DNA of 32,113 bases, taken from the NCBI GenBank assembly GCA_031555505.1, contig JAVBUH010000033.1, positions 1 to 32,113 of the forward strand, written 5' to 3'. Source of the DNA: JAJDIA01 sp031555505 (GTDB lineage Bacteria > Bacteroidota > Bacteroidia > Bacteroidales > Tannerellaceae). Below the pieces are notes generated by a model. It searched no databases and was not told where the DNA came from. It saw only the letters and a list, made by a program, of their open reading frames with translations. This document shows positions 31,162 through 32,113 of the stretch, piece after piece; within the stretch, counting starts at the first letter, position 1, and each line of letters starts with the position of its first letter. A program made the position numbers and the translations under genes.

Positions 31162-31386
31162 ATTCACTAATTTGCTCGCAAGGTAGGGATTTCTTTCCTG
31201 ATGCAAAAATTCCTTCCCCGAATTCGGACGCCTCTCCTTGAAATTCCACCCCATTGACGGCAGAGAACTCAGCCCATATACCTCTATGCACAAAACAGAC
31301 CATGTATTGCCTGTACAGCTGTTTCGATGGCAAGCCTGTAACCATTTGATAAAAAAGGCTTTATAAATCCCGCAATCGCCACAAAA
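31162..31386. other. Non-coding stretch before the repeat-rich end
   Basis: About 225 bases with no gene I can support. An open minus-strand frame (31145-31345) overlaps the PH-protein gene in another frame and has no family likeness. Confidence 0.4.
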
Positions 31387-31444
31387 AAGATTATGACGAT
31401 CCTAAACGATCGTTATTATGTTTGTTTAGGTTCATCATAATCTT
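31387..31444. repeat. Imperfect 58-base inverted repeat
   Basis: Outer arms AAGATTATGA (31387-31396) and TCATAATCTT (31435-31444) pair perfectly over ten bases. Inner arms CCTAAAC (31401-31407) and GTTTAGG (31424-31430) pair over seven. Full-length arms of 29 bases match at 23 positions. A further CATTATGATC lies just downstream near 31457. It could be an operator or the remnant of a mobile end. Confidence 0.65.
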
Positions 31445-31561
31445 CGTTTTCGAACATTATGATCTTTTTTTCGGGAGACGATGGTGGTTTGGAAGGCCAA
31501 TCCGGCTGATCGAAAACCGTACATTCCGCCGACAGTATCTACACGCATACCTCACCTGATT

Positions 31562-31642
31562 GAGGCCTGCGCCTCACCTGGACGAGGCGCAGGCCTCAGG
31601 GAGGGTGAGGCGCAGGCCTTGCAAAGGTGAGGCGCAGGCCTC
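31562..31642. repeat. Four-copy GAGGCGCAGGCCTC repeat (one inverted)
   Basis: GAGGCGCAGGCCTC occurs at 31584-31597 and 31629-31642; 31607-31620 has the same with a final T. The inverted copy GAGGCCTGCGCCTC is at 31562-31575. Copies are spaced 22-23 bases apart, and CACCTG/AGGTG bases beside some copies are also shared. The inverted copy can pair with any of the three direct copies, so alternative hairpins are possible. Confidence 0.85.
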
Positions 31643-31742
31643 GTTTGAGCAAGTCCGGCATCTGGTCATTTCATCGGCAGGAACATCGCTAAAACCTACC
31701 TTGCAGTGAACATCCATCTGCTATAACTTCTTACACGAAAAT

Positions 31743-32006
31743 TGCTTTCACCCTGTCACTTTCTGCTGGTGCCCAATGAGTTACGGTGACAGCAGAGGCT
31801 GTTTTCTGTCCTGCTGTCACGCTCCTGCCACTCCTTTTCCAACGTCATAAATACCGTGGTAAGCGCCTCGGCAATCACACCTTTTTTTCTTGCGAACGAT
31901 TGTTCTTCCACATACCGTGACAGTAAAAGTGACAGCACATCTGCTTTTTGAAGCTTCCTTTCACCCTAAGCCACTGACTGACTGAAGAAAGTGACAGGTG
32001 AAAGCA
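31743..32006. mobile_element. MITE-like segment with ~22-base inverted ends
   Basis: The left end (31743 on) contains TGCTTTCACCCTGTCACTTT. The right end (to 32006), read on the minus strand, contains TGCTTTCACCTGTCACTTTC. They match over about 21 of 22 bases with a one-base gap. Inside are a ten-base perfect inverted repeat GTGACAGCAG/CTGCTGTCAC (31786-31795, 31811-31820) and further GTGACAG motifs. No transposase is present, so it would need one from elsewhere. It may instead be a regulatory region. Confidence 0.4.
31756..31938 (-). CDS. Possible small ORF of 60 codons, uncertain
   Basis: The frame gives MLSLLLSRYVEEQSFARKKG at the start, followed by a helical, charged stretch (VFMTLEKEWQERDSRTEN) and a C-terminus with two cysteines. 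I do not recognise a family. It lies wholly inside the inverted-end segment and uses some of its repeat bases as codons, so it may be non-coding. No consensus -7 box is upstream. Confidence 0.2.
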   Translation of the reverse strand: MLSLLLSRYVEEQSFARKKGVIAEALTTVFMTLEKEWQERDSRTENSLCCHRNSLGTSRK

Positions 32007-32076
32007 GATTTCTTCAAAAGAATCGTATGAGATATAATTAGACAGTGTTAATCATCAAATAGGGTTGGTTTTCCTT

Positions 32077-32096
32077 TATAAAAAAACTTTTTTATA
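32077..32096. repeat. AT-only palindrome near the right edge
   Basis: TATAAAAAA and TTTTTTATA flank a two-base centre AC, a perfect 9-base-arm palindrome. It could act as a weak bidirectional terminator or simply be an AT-rich promoter region. The window ends 17 bases later. Confidence 0.45.
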
Positions 32097-32113
32097 TCCG
32101 GGGGTGTGTAAAT

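Noticed and set aside
31562..31642. Short repeats as a CRISPR array.
   Set aside because: Repeats are only 14 bases with 8-9 base gaps, one is inverted, and there are no cas genes.

Overview
The window looks like a chromosome segment from a Bacteroidales bacterium, most likely Parabacteroides or a close relative. Four things suggest this: repeated TAnnTTTG promoter -7 boxes, sometimes with an upstream TTTG -33 box; TonB-dependent receptors with an N-terminal carboxypeptidase-regulatory-like domain; a secreted peptidase ending in what looks like a type IX secretion (T9SS) sorting domain; and the gene run DUF4271-hemD-rnpA-yidD near tatD and tyrS. The genus is inferred, not proven.

Layout. Positions 1-651 hold the start of an AraC-family regulator, cut by the window edge. 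Positions 878-3000 are a group II intron: catalytic domains V and VI are readable and its reverse transcriptase/maturase lacks an HNH nuclease domain. At 3153-5677 a sodium:solute symporter overlaps anmK by 4 bases, a likely cell-wall amino-sugar uptake and recycling pair. After a convergent terminator the minus strand carries aqpZ, then a likely signalling module (read right to left): a membrane LytTR regulator, a TonB-dependent receptor and a secreted TPR-like protein. Next are class I fumarase (minus) and, divergent from it, a trypsin-like peptidase with a T9SS-type C-terminus, then a strongly expressed TPR/OmpA-like lipoprotein, an outer-membrane barrel protein (minus), an AGCS amino-acid symporter (plus) and an M16 peptidase (minus).

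From 21.8 kb to 31.2 kb most genes are housekeeping and on the minus strand: tRNA-Gln(UUG), a lipoprotein glutathione peroxidase, tyrS, a TatD-like hydrolase, a secreted alpha/beta hydrolase, yidD, rnpA, hemD, DUF4271, lpdA and a PH-domain membrane protein. The only plus-strand gene there encodes a DUF481-like barrel, divergent from the hydrolase; these two sit inside an otherwise conserved housekeeping cluster.

The last ~950 bases have no convincing gene but are rich in structure: a 58-base inverted repeat, a four-copy GAGGCGCAGGCCTC repeat (one copy inverted), and a ~264-base segment bounded by ~22-base inverted repeats with many GTGACAG motifs.

The most interesting points are the -7 box that forms the loop of the tRNA-Gln terminator just ahead of the M16 peptidase gene, two probable leaderless mRNAs, the LytTR-receptor-TPR module with candidate operator repeats, the HNH-less intron, and the repeat-rich right end. 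I did not find a wholly unknown multi-gene defence or mobile system.
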